A DNA stretch of 64,000 nucleotides, from NCBI GenBank assembly GCA_903862425.1, contig CAIOYC010000009.1, positions 496,001-560,000 on the forward strand, given 5' to 3'. A program made the translations under genes and the position numbers. Each line of letters begins with the position of its first letter. Positions within the stretch are counted from its first letter, which is position 1. Source of the stretch: an uncultured Caulobacterales bacterium (GTDB taxonomy: Bacteria > Pseudomonadota > Alphaproteobacteria > Caulobacterales > Caulobacteraceae). This document shows positions 18,434-26,720 of the stretch, in pieces. Below the pieces are notes generated by a model, which worked only from the letters and a program-made list of their open reading frames with translations, was not told the origin of the DNA and made no database searches.

Positions 18434-19379
18434 CCGCGTAATCAGTTGGCGGCGCGTAATCAGCGGGCGGCGCGTAATCGGTCGCGGAGAAGGTGTCCGC
18501 ATGCAGTTCGGGCACATCCGGCGGCGTGCCGTCCTGCGACGGATCGAGCGGCTCGTCCTCGATCATTTCCGGCGCCAGCGCGCCCGGCTGGCGCGACAGC
18601 CACAGCACCCACAGGCCCACCGCCACCATCGGGATGGACAGCATGATCCCCATGGTCAGGCCGAAAGGGAAGTGGGGCATGTTGCGGTCCGGCTCGCGCA
18701 CATTCTCGAGGGCGATGCGGAACAGGCCGTAGAAGGCGACGAACAGCCCGGTGATCGCCCCCCGGCGCGGCAGCCACTTCAGGTGATGGGTGGCGATGCG
18801 CAGGATGATGAACAGGGCCAGGCCTTCCAGCCCGGCCTCGTAGAGTTCGCTCGGATGGCGCGGCTCGGGTCCGGCATTGGGGAAGATGATGCCCCAGGGC
18901 AGGGTGGTCGGGCGGCCCCAGAGCTCGCCATTGATGAAGTTGGCGATGCGACCGAAGAACAGGCCGAAAGGCACGCAGGGCGCCACGAGGTCGCCAAGCC
19001 GCAGCATGTCCACCTTGTTACGCCAGGCGAACCACACGATCACGCCCGTCACCGCCAGGAAGGCGCCGTGGAACGACATGCCCCCATGCCAGGGCTGGAA
19101 GATCTCCAACGGGTCGGTCCAGATCACCGAGGTGTTGTAGAACAGGATCGAGCCGAGCCGGCCGCCCACAAGGATAGCCAGGGTCAGCCACAATACGAGG
19201 TCGTCAATCTGCCGCTCGTCGAGCGTCGGCCTGGAGCCGCGCCACAGCTTGGCGTCTCGTGTCAGCCACACGCCATAGCGCCAGCCGAGCAGGATGCCGG
19301 CGATATAGGCGATGGCGTACCAGCGGATGGCGATCGGCCCGAGGTGGATCAGCACCGGATCGAAATTCGGAAACGGCAA
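18417..19379 (-). CDS. lgt: Prolipoprotein diacylglyceryl transferase
   Basis: Lgt adds diacylglycerol to the lipobox cysteine of prolipoproteins at the inner membrane. The 320-residue protein has seven or so membrane segments, with HGGMSFHGAFLAV (essential His) near residue 100 and the Lgt signature GRIANFINGELWGRPT near 140. The C-terminus carries an acidic tail with three near-identical six-residue units (DYAPPA, DYAPPT, DYADES) encoded by 18-base repeats. The lipoproteins encoded nearby are substrates in principle. It overlaps midA by 17 bases. Confidence 0.96.
   Translation of the reverse strand: MPFPNFDPVLIHLGPIAIRWYAIAYIAGILLGWRYGVWLTRDAKLWRGSRPTLDERQIDDLVLWLTLAILVGGRLGSILFYNTSVIWTDPLEIFQPWHGGMSFHGAFLAVTGVIVWFAWRNKVDMLRLGDLVAPCVPFGLFFGRIANFINGELWGRPTTLPWGIIFPNAGPEPRHPSELYEAGLEGLALFIILRIATHHLKWLPRRGAITGLFVAFYGLFRIALENVREPDRNMPHFPFGLTMGIMLSIPMVAVGLWVLWLSRQPGALAPEMIEDEPLDPSQDGTPPDVPELHADTFSATDYAPPADYAPPTDYADESQR
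18430..18481 (-). repeat. 18-base tandem repeat in the lgt tail
   Basis: Three copies of a unit containing GGCGGCGCGTAATC (plus strand) encode DYAPPx. The array abuts the midA start codon and would supply its ribosome-binding region. Unit length is a multiple of three, so slippage would not break lgt. Confidence 0.7.
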
Positions 19380-19443
19380 GCGCGGGCTCCCAGAGAATTG
19401 GCGCGGTTATGGCAGAGGGGCGCGGCCTTGGGCAGTCCCGCCG

Positions 19444-20370
19444 TTACTCCAGCCCGTAGATCACGCAGGCCTTGCGTTGGAGGGTCTGCAACGGGGCCTG
19501 CAGCGGGAGGAGCTGGTCGGCGCTGACCTCTTCGCCTGGCGCGGGCGGCGGCGAAGGCGGCGGAGGAGGAGGTGGTGGGGGCGCCATGGCGAAGGGGACG
19601 CCCTGCATCCGGCGCTGAGCCGTGACCACCACCTCCTGCACCCCGCCCGCGTCCTGGCCGTAACCGCGCCCGGCGCCCGCCACCAGCACATCGGTCTCGC
19701 AGGCGCGGTTGGTGGGATCGATCAGGCGCACGCGGCCGAGCTTGGCGCCCGTCGCCTCCACGGCCAGGCGCGCGCGGCGGGCGGCGTCGCCGACCGCCGC
19801 CTTGAACAGGTCGGCATTGGTCTCGTTGTCGGGCTCCAGGTGGAAATTCACCCGGCCGATCGAAACGGGATGAGCGGAGGCGACCGCGGCATAGGCGCGC
19901 TCCAGAACCGCCACGTCGCGGACCTGTACGTTGAAGCTCACCCGCACATCGTAGCGCTCGATCTTGTCGGGCCGCATATTGGTCTGCAGGTTCCCATCCT
20001 TGTCGCGGTACTGCTCGTAGATCGGTTCGACGGAGAGTGAAGTCTCCACCTGGGCCTTATCCGCGCCATAGGCGGCGAGGGTGCGGGCCAGGGCGCGCAC
20101 CTTGTCCGAGGCCGCCTTCTGCGCCGTCGCCAGACTACGGTCGATGGAGGAGAACTGGGCGGAGAAGTTGGCGCGATTGGCGGGGATGTGGGTCTGCACC
20201 TCGCCCGTGGCGGCGATGATCGGCTCGCGCATCCACCACGGCGCGGGGCCGTACTGGGCCGGCGTCGAGCTGATCGTCGCCACATAAGGCGGCGGCTCGG
20301 TACGGACGGCGGGCGCGGCCTCGGCCGTCGTGGCGAGGAGGGCGGCGGAGGCGAGGGCGAGCCGCTTCAC
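19444..20370 (-). CDS. SIMPL-domain (DUF541) periplasmic protein with polyproline tail
   Basis: A 308-residue exported protein: signal peptide to about residue 18, then a SIMPL domain (ATGEVQTHIPANRANFSAQF, a YDVRVSFNVQVRDV strand and a DAARRARLAVEATGAKLG helix). A C-terminal extension follows, with a run of nine prolines near residue 265 and the VVVTAQRRMQG sequence. SIMPL proteins form barrel-like oligomers in the periplasm; their function is poorly known. Its ATG overlaps the stop of the upstream SIMPL gene by four bases, so two different SIMPL subunits are made together. Confidence 0.82.
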   Translation of the reverse strand: MKRLALASAALLATTAEAAPAVRTEPPPYVATISSTPAQYGPAPWWMREPIIAATGEVQTHIPANRANFSAQFSSIDRSLATAQKAASDKVRALARTLAAYGADKAQVETSLSVEPIYEQYRDKDGNLQTNMRPDKIERYDVRVSFNVQVRDVAVLERAYAAVASAHPVSIGRVNFHLEPDNETNADLFKAAVGDAARRARLAVEATGAKLGRVRLIDPTNRACETDVLVAGAGRGYGQDAGGVQEVVVTAQRRMQGVPFAMAPPPPPPPPPSPPPAPGEEVSADQLLPLQAPLQTLQRKACVIYGLE

Positions 20371-21107
20371 TTTGCCAGCTCATAGGTGGCGGAAACCTCG
20401 ATCCGAACGGTCAGCTGGCCCGGCTCCACCGGTGTGGTCGCCTCGGCCATCTTCACCCGCGCATCGGCGAAACCCACGTGGCGCAGGGCCGGCGGCTGGT
20501 AGTCCCCGCCTTCCGACAGATTGATCAGCCGCCCGATGCGCATCCCCGCCGCCGCCGCATAGAGGTCCGCGCGCGCCGCCAGCATCTTCACCGCCCGGCG
20601 TCGCGCTTCGTCCTCGGCGGTCTTGGGGTCGGACAGGCCGAAGTCGATGCCGTTGACCTGGTTGATGCCGGCGGAGGTGACCGCGTCGATGGTGGTCCCG
20701 AGCTTGGTCAGGTCCCGCACCGTGATGGTCACCTGGTTCACCGCCTGATAGCCCGTCAGGGTCGGCGACTTGTTGGGTTCGTAACTGTACTGGCCGTTGA
20801 GGTTGAGCGAGGAGGTCTGCACGTCCTTGCCCTCGATGCCGGCGGTCTTCAGGGCGGTGAGACTGGCGGCCATCTTGGCGCGGTTAAGCCGCATGGCCTC
20901 CGCCGCCGTCTTGCCCTGGGTCTGCACGCCGAAGGTGATGGTGGCCTGGTCGGGCTCGACCTTCACCTCGCCGTCAGCCTGGATGTTGAGAGTGGTCAGG
21001 CGCAGCAGGGCCGCGTCGTCGGCCTGGGCCGCCTCGGTCGCCGGCGCGACGAGAAGCAGGGGCGCGGCCAGCGCGGCGGCGGCGAGCAGTCGGCGAAGAT
21101 CGGTCAT
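20367..21107 (-). CDS. SIMPL-domain (DUF541) periplasmic protein
   Basis: A 246-residue typical SIMPL/YggE-like protein. The signal peptide runs to about residue 26 (PATEAAQA). The domain contains IQADGEVKVEPDQATITFGVQTQGKTA-type strands, VQTSSLNLNGQYSY, and the late helix AEDEARRRAVKMLAARADLYAAAAG. E. coli YggE limits oxidative stress, but the mechanism is unsettled. The start at 21107 is chosen at the signal peptide; the frame is open further upstream without similarity. It is the first of the coupled SIMPL pair. Confidence 0.88.
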   Translation of the reverse strand: MTDLRRLLAAAALAAPLLLVAPATEAAQADDAALLRLTTLNIQADGEVKVEPDQATITFGVQTQGKTAAEAMRLNRAKMAASLTALKTAGIEGKDVQTSSLNLNGQYSYEPNKSPTLTGYQAVNQVTITVRDLTKLGTTIDAVTSAGINQVNGIDFGLSDPKTAEDEARRRAVKMLAARADLYAAAAGMRIGRLINLSEGGDYQPPALRHVGFADARVKMAEATTPVEPGQLTVRIEVSATYELAK

Positions 21108-21194
21108 GCGGGGGTCTCGGTTCAGCTTGGGCTTCAGGACACCCCAGGATCGCGGCGGCCGCAAGGCATGACGGCCAAGGTGGGGTCCGGGCGT

Positions 21195-21220
21195 AAAAAA
21201 GGGCGGCGCGGCGGCCGCCC
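21195..21220 (-). terminator. Rho-independent terminator, minus strand
   Basis: On the minus strand, GGGCGGC and GCCGCCC form a seven-pair stem around a six-base loop, followed by six T residues. It lies 27 bases past the stop of the small secreted-protein gene and so separates it from the SIMPL pair. Confidence 0.88.
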
Positions 21221-21246
21221 TCTCCCGGCTCGTTTTGGAGCGACGA

Positions 21247-21498
21247 CTAGAAGCGAGCCCAGCGACCGTCGCGCCAGTAACCGCGACCGCCATGTTCGCG
21301 CCAGCGGTAGTGCTCTCCGCGGCCCCAGCGCCAGCCGTCCTCGTGAACCACCACGCCCCATTCGGGACGGTAGGCGTAGGCCGCACGGGTGTGCCAGCAA
21401 TAGCCGCCGTTGCAGACCACAGCGGCGGACGCTCCGCCGACGACGGCGAAGGAACTCAACGCGATAGCGGCCGCAACCGCCGCAGATGCCAATTTCAT
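21247..21498 (-). CDS. Small secreted basic/aromatic protein
   Basis: Eighty-three residues. A signal peptide (VAAAIALSSFAVVGGASA) leaves a mature chain of about 57 residues with two cysteines (VVCNGGYCWH) and a tail rich in Arg, Trp, Tyr and Gly (YRWREHGGRGYWRDGRW). The start is the ATG with a GGAG six bases upstream; an ATG four codons earlier would lie on that ribosome-binding site. No family name is assigned. It is monocistronic, with its own strong terminator. Confidence 0.7.
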   Translation of the reverse strand: MKLASAAVAAAIALSSFAVVGGASAAVVCNGGYCWHTRAAYAYRPEWGVVVHEDGWRWGRGEHYRWREHGGRGYWRDGRWARF

Positions 21499-21610
21499 GG
21501 GTGTCTCCATTGATTGGTCCACCCCGATCAAGGTTTCGTGAGGCGGATTGCCGCAACAAATGCGAAGCGCGCCTCGGCGGTTCCGCTCGATATCAACCCT
21601 ATGGCTCACA

Positions 21611-21639
21611 TTGCAGCCTTGTAGGGGAGGTGTTAGGCG
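21611..21639 (+). promoter_or_regulatory. Probable promoter of the first CAT-anticodon tRNA
   Basis: TTGCAG (21611-21616) and TAGGCG (21634-21639) are separated by 17 bases and end 15 bases before the tRNA. The boxes are imperfect. Confidence 0.4.
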
Positions 21640-21654
21640 ACTGCGTCTCGGCGA

Positions 21655-21730
21655 GGGCGTGTAGCTCAATGGTTAGAGCCGACCGCTCATAACGGTCTGG
21701 TTGGGGGTTCGAGTCCCTCCACGCCTACCA
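21655..21730 (+). tRNA. tRNA with CAT anticodon (tRNA-Ile2 or tRNA-Met)
   Basis: A 76-base cloverleaf: acceptor GGGCGTG/CACGCCT (first pair G-U), D arm TAGCTCAATGGTTAGAGC, anticodon stem GACCG/CGGTC with loop CTCATAA, T arm GGGGG-TTCGAGT-CCCTC, and an encoded CCA. The anticodon CAT could be methionine or, if C34 becomes lysidine, isoleucine (AUA). The body differs from the clear elongator tRNA-Met at 56009, so the Ile2 type is favoured, by elimination rather than proof. Confidence 0.93.
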
Positions 21731-21843
21731 CCTCGCGCATCGCTCAGGGCGGCCGTGGCCGGGTCTGCGGCACGCTTCGCTATCCAAGCGGGAAAAGCTG
21801 AGCTAGCCTCGCGCCCAGGGGAACGACAGAGGGGCTCAAGCTG

Positions 21844-22425
21844 ATGATTTCGCGTATCTTTGTCGCCGGATTACTCGGCGCGGTGGCCATGTTCATCTGG
21901 CTCACCATCGCCCACATGACCGTGGGCACGACCGGCTTTCAGGCTCTTCCGAACGAGAGCGCGGTCTCGGCCGCCATTCACGCGGGGACCGGCGATAAGC
22001 CGGGCTTCTATCTCTTCCCCTACGAAGCCAACGCCATGTCCGACAAGGCGGCCATGGCCCGTTACGCCGCCAAGGTGAAGCAGAACGGCTCGGGCATGGT
22101 GCTCTACCGGCCCACGACGGAGGACGCCTCCATGTCGCCCGGCCAGATGATCGGCGAGTTCATCAAGGAACTGGTGGTGTGCGTCGTCGCCGCCTTCCTG
22201 CTGGCCGAGGCCAAGCTGCCCAGGCTATGGGAGCGCGCCGGGTTCGTGGCCGCGATCGGCGTGGTGGCGGCGCTGGAGACCAATGTCAGCTATCGCGTCT
22301 GGTACGGCTTTCCGGGCGACTACACCGCCGCCCAGATCTTCATGTCGTTCATCAGCTACGTGGTCGCCGGCTTCGCCATCGGCTGGTGGCTGAAGCCGAC
22401 GACGCCGAAACCGCTGCCTGCCTAG
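21844..22425 (+). CDS. Hypothetical inner-membrane protein
   Basis: A 193-residue protein with a hydrophobic N-terminal segment (residues 5-27), a soluble loop of about 75 residues, and three closely spaced membrane segments in the C-terminal half. These lie around 105-122, 130-147 and 160-182, ending GFAIGWWLKP. The loop contains FYLFPYEANAMSDKAAMARYA. I recognise no catalytic motif and no named family. It is monocistronic between the tRNA and msrB. Confidence 0.65.
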   Translation: MISRIFVAGLLGAVAMFIWLTIAHMTVGTTGFQALPNESAVSAAIHAGTGDKPGFYLFPYEANAMSDKAAMARYAAKVKQNGSGMVLYRPTTEDASMSPGQMIGEFIKELVVCVVAAFLLAEAKLPRLWERAGFVAAIGVVAALETNVSYRVWYGFPGDYTAAQIFMSFISYVVAGFAIGWWLKPTTPKPLPA

Positions 22426-22437
22426 ATATAGACGAGC

Positions 22438-22923
22438 CTAGGTGGGCAGGTGATCGCCCCTATGGAGCGGATCGCGCAGGGGTTCGCCCGCCTTCACGAA
22501 CTCCAGCGACACCGAGTTGATACAGTAGCGCAGGCGCGTCGGCGCGGGGCCGTCGGGGAAGACGTGCCCCTGGTGGCTGTCGCAGCGGGCGCAGCGGGTC
22601 TCGATGCGCACCATGCCGTAGCTCACGTCCTTCACCGCCTTCACGTGCGCCTCGTCGTAGGGGGCGTAGAAGGAGGGCCAGCCGGTGCCGCTTTCGAACT
22701 TGGTCTTGTGCTGGAACAGGGGCAGGGCGCACAGGCGGCAGCAATAGACGCCCTCGTCCTTCTGGGCGAGCAGGCCGCCGCAGAACGGCGCCTCGGTGCC
22801 ATGGTGCAGCAGCACGTCCGCCTCGTCCTGGGTCAGGTTCGCTTCCAGGCTCTTGCGCTCGGCTTCCGTCGGCGGGGTGAGGTCGAAACCGGTGGAGGAT
22901 CGGCTGGTGACGTGCGCGTTCAT
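22438..22923 (-). CDS. msrB: Peptide-methionine (R)-S-oxide reductase
   Basis: A 161-residue MsrB that repairs methionine-R-sulfoxide using thioredoxin. The catalytic cysteine is in RYCINSVSLEF (residue 134). Zinc ligands are CRLC (62-65) and CARC (111-114), and GTGWPSFY and HQGHVFPDG are intact. The ATG at 22923 is used; the frame is open upstream but without similarity. No export signal is seen, so it is cytoplasmic. Confidence 0.96.
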   Translation of the reverse strand: MNAHVTSRSSTGFDLTPPTEAERKSLEANLTQDEADVLLHHGTEAPFCGGLLAQKDEGVYCCRLCALPLFQHKTKFESGTGWPSFYAPYDEAHVKAVKDVSYGMVRIETRCARCDSHQGHVFPDGPAPTRLRYCINSVSLEFVKAGEPLRDPLHRGDHLPT

Positions 22924-23054
22924 GGCGGTGTCCGTGGTGTGGGGCTGGACCCAAGATGGGGCCGGACCGTTCAGGATGCAAAGGCGGGTTCGCTTGCCGG
23001 GTTCCACCGATGAGGTTAAGCCCGCCGCCAATTACAAGATGAGGACCCGCTCGC

Positions 23055-23999
23055 ATGAGTTTGGCTTTTCTCTTTCCCGGTCAGGGCAGCCAGGCCATCG
23101 GCATGGGTCAGCCGCTCGCTGAAGCCTTCGCCGCCGCCCGCGAGGTGTTTCAGGAGGTGGACGACGCCCTGGGCCAGAAGCTCTCGCTCCTGATGCGCGA
23201 CGGGCCCGAAGACCAGCTGACCCTGACCGAGAACGCCCAGCCGGCGCTGATGGCCGTGTCGCTGGCGGTGATCCGCGTGCTCAGGGCCGAGTTCGGCGTG
23301 GGCATCGACAGGTGCGCCTTCGTCGCCGGACATTCGCTGGGCGAATACTCCGCCCTGGCCGCGGCCGAGGCGATTCCGCTGGCCGAGACGGCGCGCCTGC
23401 TGAAGCTGCGCGGGCAGGCCATGCAGCGGGCCGTGCCAGTGGGGCAGGGCGCCATGGCCTCGCTGATCGGGCCCAAGGCCGACGTTGCCCTCGCCGAAGC
23501 CGCGGCGGCGGTCGGCGCCGAGGTGGGCGTCTGCGTCGTCGCCAACGACAACAACGCCGGCAATGTGGTGATCTCCGGCGACAAGGCGGCGGTCGATAGG
23601 GCCATCGAGAAGGCGAAGGAACTCGGCGCCCGCGCCATCCTGCTGAATGTCTCCGCTCCCTTTCACTGTCCCCTGATGCAGCCCGCCGCGGACGAGATGG
23701 CCGATGCACTGGCCGGTACGACCATCCTCCAGCCGCGCGTCCCGCTGGTCGCCAACGTCACCGCCCGCCCGCTGCACGATCCCGAAGAGATCCGCCGCCT
23801 TCTGGTCGAGCAGGTCACCGGCCGGGTGCGCTGGCGCGAGAGCGTCGCCTGGCTGGCCGAAGAAGGCGGCGTGACCCGCTTCGCCGAGGCCGGCGCCGGC
23901 AAGGTTCTCACCGGCATGGCCAAGCGCATCGCTCCCGATGCCGAAGCGGTGGCGCTGAACGCGCCTGCCGACCTCGAAGCCTTCGCCAAGTCGCTCTAA
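23055..23999 (+). CDS. fabD: Malonyl-CoA:ACP transacylase
   Basis: A 314-residue enzyme that loads malonyl groups from CoA onto AcpP for fatty-acid elongation. It starts with LAFLFPGQGSQAIGMG. The nucleophile serine is in AGHSLGEYSALAA (near residue 95), with QPALMAVS before it and the active-site histidine in NVSAPFHCPLM (near 200). It is followed 32 bases later by fabG in the same direction, the usual fab order. Confidence 0.97.
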   Translation: MSLAFLFPGQGSQAIGMGQPLAEAFAAAREVFQEVDDALGQKLSLLMRDGPEDQLTLTENAQPALMAVSLAVIRVLRAEFGVGIDRCAFVAGHSLGEYSALAAAEAIPLAETARLLKLRGQAMQRAVPVGQGAMASLIGPKADVALAEAAAAVGAEVGVCVVANDNNAGNVVISGDKAAVDRAIEKAKELGARAILLNVSAPFHCPLMQPAADEMADALAGTTILQPRVPLVANVTARPLHDPEEIRRLLVEQVTGRVRWRESVAWLAEEGGVTRFAEAGAGKVLTGMAKRIAPDAEAVALNAPADLEAFAKSL

Positions 24000-24031
24000 G
24001 CCAACCGCTCTAACAAGAGAAAGAAACGCGC

Positions 24032-24769
24032 ATGTTCGACCTATCCGGCAAGACCGCGCTGGTCACGGGCGCCTCGGGCGGTATCGGCGGGGCGGTGGCC
24101 CGGGCGCTGCACCAGCAGGGGGCGCACGTGGTGCTGTCCGGCACCCGCGAGGCGGCGCTGCAGGCCTTGGCGGAAACATTGGGCGAGCGCACCACGGTGT
24201 TGACGGCCGATCTCTCCACCAGCGAAGGGGCGGATGGCCTGATCGCGGCGGCGGAGGCCAAGGCCGCGCCGCTCGACATCCTGGTCGCCAATGCGGGCGT
24301 GACCAAGGACGGCCTGATCCTGCGCATGAGGGATGAGGACTTCCAATCGGTGCTGCGCATCAATCTGGAAAGCTATTTTCGCCTGTCGCGCGCGGCGCTG
24401 AAGGGCATGTTCAAGCGCCGCCACGGGCGGATCGTGGGCATTACCTCCGTGGTCGGCGTCACCGGCAATCCGGGGCAGGCCAACTATGCGGCGTCCAAGG
24501 CCGGCATGATCGGCTTCACCAAGTCCATGGCCGCCGAGGTGGCCTCGCGGGGCGTCACCGCCAACTGCATCGCGCCGGGCTTTATCGAAAGCCCCATGAC
24601 CGACGCCCTGAACGAGCAGCAGAAGGCGCGGATCATGGACTCCATCCCCGCCGCCCGCCTCGGCGCGGGGGCGGACATCGGCGCGGCTTGCGTCTATCTC
24701 GCCAGCGACGAGGCGTCCTACGTCACCGGCCAGACCCTGCACGTGAACGGCGGTATGGCGATGATCTGA
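24032..24769 (+). CDS. fabG: 3-oxoacyl-ACP reductase
   Basis: A 245-residue SDR enzyme that reduces beta-ketoacyl-ACP with NADPH. The cofactor motif is TGASGGIGGAVA (residues 12-23), NAG is near 87, and the catalytic set is S137 (ITSVVGVTG) with YAASK near 152. The C-terminus TGQTLHVNGGMAMI is typical of FabG rather than other SDRs. It is downstream of fabD and convergent with the merR gene. acpP and fabF follow after a two-gene interruption. Confidence 0.96.
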   Translation: MFDLSGKTALVTGASGGIGGAVARALHQQGAHVVLSGTREAALQALAETLGERTTVLTADLSTSEGADGLIAAAEAKAAPLDILVANAGVTKDGLILRMRDEDFQSVLRINLESYFRLSRAALKGMFKRRHGRIVGITSVVGVTGNPGQANYAASKAGMIGFTKSMAAEVASRGVTANCIAPGFIESPMTDALNEQQKARIMDSIPAARLGAGADIGAACVYLASDEASYVTGQTLHVNGGMAMI

Positions 24770-24774
24770 ACCGG

Positions 24775-25182
24775 TCAGGCTCGGTCCGGGCGCTCCGGGC
24801 CGGCCAGCCGCGGGGCTGGGCTGTGGCCGCCCGCCTTCTGCCAGGCGATCTTGGCGCGCAGATAGGTCGCCATGGCCTGAAATTCGGCCAGCTTTTCCTC
24901 GGTCTGTTCGAGTTGGGCGGTCATGATCTCGACGCTGCGTTCGGGCGTGATCGGGCCCTGCTGGCGCTCCACATTGATGGCGGCGATCTCGTTCAGAGAC
25001 AGGCCGATGGACTGGCTGATGCGGATGAAACGCGCCGTCACCACGTCCGCCTCGCTGAAGCTGCGATAGGGATTGCGCCCGCCCTTGCCGTTGGTCTCGG
25101 GCCTGATCAGGCCGCGCTTCACATAGAAGTTGACCGTATCGACGCTGAGGCCCGTCGTCCGCGCGAAGTCCGAAATGAGCAT
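24775..25182 (-). CDS. MerR-family transcriptional regulator
   Basis: A 135-residue activator/repressor. The MerR helix-turn-helix starts at the N-terminus (MLISDFARTTGLSVDTVNFYVKRGLI), then a coiled dimer helix (QLEQTEEKLAEFQAMATYLRAKIAWQ). No cysteine metal site is visible, so an organic or redox signal is more likely than a metal. I chose the ATG at 25182 (GGAG six bases upstream, family-like start); longer starts at 25194 and 25227 would run through the promoter between the two genes. It is divergent from the SDR gene. Confidence 0.88.
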   Translation of the reverse strand: MLISDFARTTGLSVDTVNFYVKRGLIRPETNGKGGRNPYRSFSEADVVTARFIRISQSIGLSLNEIAAINVERQQGPITPERSVEIMTAQLEQTEEKLAEFQAMATYLRAKIAWQKAGGHSPAPRLAGPERPDRA

Positions 25183-25193
25183 GCCAAACTCCA

Positions 25194-25224
25194 TTGACCC
25201 TGGAGTACGCTCCGGGGTTATAGG
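25194..25224 (+). promoter_or_regulatory. MerR-type promoter with 19-base spacer
   Basis: TTGACC (25194-25199), then exactly 19 bases, then TATAGG (25219-25224). The spacer holds the dyad CCCTGGAG-TACG-CTCCGGGG (7 of 8 pairs). An over-long 19-base spacer with a central dyad is the hallmark of promoters activated by MerR-family DNA unwinding. It faces the SDR gene at 25252. Confidence 0.75.
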
Positions 25225-25251
25225 CATGGCTCCCTAGACGCGGAGCGGACC

Positions 25252-26214
25252 ATGAACAAGACCTTCGGAGCTCAATCGACCACGGACGAGGTGCTCGAAG
25301 GCGTCGACCTGTCCGGCAAGCGCGTGCTCGTCACCGGCGTTTCGGCCGGACTCGGCGTGGAGACGGCGCGGGCGCTGGCGGCCCACGGCGCCGCGGTGGT
25401 GGGCGCCGCGCGCGACCTCGCCAAGGCGGAGCGAGCCACGGCGGTGGTGCGGTCGGACGCTGCGAACGGCGGGAGCCTGGAGCTGGTCGCGCTCGACCTT
25501 GCGGACCTCGCCAGCGTCCGCGCCTGCGCCGATGCCCTCAACGCCAAGGGCCGATCCTTCGACATCGTGATCGCCAACGCCGGTGTCATGGCCACGCCCT
25601 TCGGCAAGACCGCGGACGGGTTCGAGACCCAGTTCGGGACCAACCATCTCGGCCACTTCGTGCTGGTGAACCGGATCGCCGGACTGATGAAGTCGGGTTC
25701 GCGACTGGTGAACCTGTCTTCAGCGGGGCACCGCTTCTCCGATGTGGATCTGCAGGATCCCAATTTCGAGCACACGGCCTATAGCGAATTCGTCGCCTAT
25801 GGCCGGTCCAAGACCGCCAACATCCTGTTCGCCGTGGAGTTCGATCGTCGCCACAGGGCAGGTGGGGTGCGCGCCACCGCCGTCCACCCGGGCGGCATCA
25901 GGACCGAGCTCGGACGGCACATGGATCCGGCGGCGACCCAGGCCATGATCGAGCGTATCAACGCCGACATGGAACGCCAGGGCGGGGCGAGGTTCGAATT
26001 CAAGACCATACCGCAGGGCGCGGTGACCTCTGTCTGGGCCGGCGTGATCGCCGAGGCGGACGCGGTCGGTGGCCGGTATTGCGAAGACTGCCATGTCGCC
26101 GAGGTTATCGACGACCCGGCGTTCCGGGGCGGGGTCCGCCCTTACGCCCTCGATCCCGAGCACGCGAAGGCGCTTTGGGCCATGAGCGAGGCGATGGTGG
26201 GCGAGACGTTCTGA
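25252..26214 (+). CDS. SDR-family NAD(P)-dependent oxidoreductase
   Basis: A 320-residue short-chain dehydrogenase of the retinol-dehydrogenase/WWOX-like group. The cofactor loop is TGVSAGLGVETARALA near residue 27, followed by NAGVMATPFG and TNHLGHFVLVN. The catalytic serine is in VNLSSAGHR and Tyr-Lys in YGRSKTAN near 183. The substrate is unknown. A GGAGCGGACC ribosome-binding region precedes the ATG. The divergent MerR regulator and the 19-base-spacer promoter suggest that it is induced by the regulator's signal, perhaps a reactive aldehyde or xenobiotic. Confidence 0.88.
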   Translation: MNKTFGAQSTTDEVLEGVDLSGKRVLVTGVSAGLGVETARALAAHGAAVVGAARDLAKAERATAVVRSDAANGGSLELVALDLADLASVRACADALNAKGRSFDIVIANAGVMATPFGKTADGFETQFGTNHLGHFVLVNRIAGLMKSGSRLVNLSSAGHRFSDVDLQDPNFEHTAYSEFVAYGRSKTANILFAVEFDRRHRAGGVRATAVHPGGIRTELGRHMDPAATQAMIERINADMERQGGARFEFKTIPQGAVTSVWAGVIAEADAVGGRYCEDCHVAEVIDDPAFRGGVRPYALDPEHAKALWAMSEAMVGETF

Positions 26215-26441
26215 GGCTGTCGGACACCGGCCAGGTGGTTTGGGAGCGCCCCCACGGCTTCGTGTCCGCTCGGCGCTTCCCACTCCAAAAAGCCTGTGCT
26301 AGTCCAAGCCTGACTGCATCGGCGAGCTTACCTACGAGCTTGCTGGCGCAACCGGACTCAGTGAAAAGGTCCGACCCGAAACCAGAGTCCGTGTCCAACG
26401 TTTTGGACTGAGCGACCTAACCAGCCCAGGGGCTTATAAGA

Positions 26442-26681
26442 ATGTCCGACACCCTTGAACGCGTCCGCAAGATCGTCATCGAGCATCTCGACGCCGACCC
26501 GGAGAAGGTGACTGAAAAGGCCAGCTTCATCGACGACCTGGGCGCCGACAGCCTCGACAATGTCGAGCTGGTGATGGCGTTCGAAGAAGAGTTCGACATC
26601 GAAATCCCCGACGACGCCGCCGAGCATATCCAGACCGTGGGCGACGCGGTGAAGTTCATCCAGGAAAAGCAAGGCAGCTAA
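26442..26681 (+). CDS. acpP: Acyl carrier protein
   Basis: A 79-residue acidic carrier of growing acyl chains. The phosphopantetheine attachment serine is S37 in [12 protein letters not shown]. The sequence is nearly identical to that expected for Caulobacter AcpP. It sits in its own transcription segment: a 227-base upstream gap holds its promoter, and a strong hairpin separates it from fabF. Confidence 0.98.
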   Translation: MSDTLERVRKIVIEHLDADPEKVTEKASFIDDLGADSLDNVELVMAFEEEFDIEIPDDAAEHIQTVGDAVKFIQEKQGS

Positions 26682-26720
26682 AGCCCTCAAGGGCTTGAGC
26701 CGGAAGGCTGGGACCATTTG

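Noticed and set aside
26681..26696. AAGCCCT-CA-AGGGCTT directly after the acpP stop as a terminator
   Set aside because: The two-base loop is sterically too small at full pairing and no T tract follows; the larger hairpin at 26721 is the better candidate.
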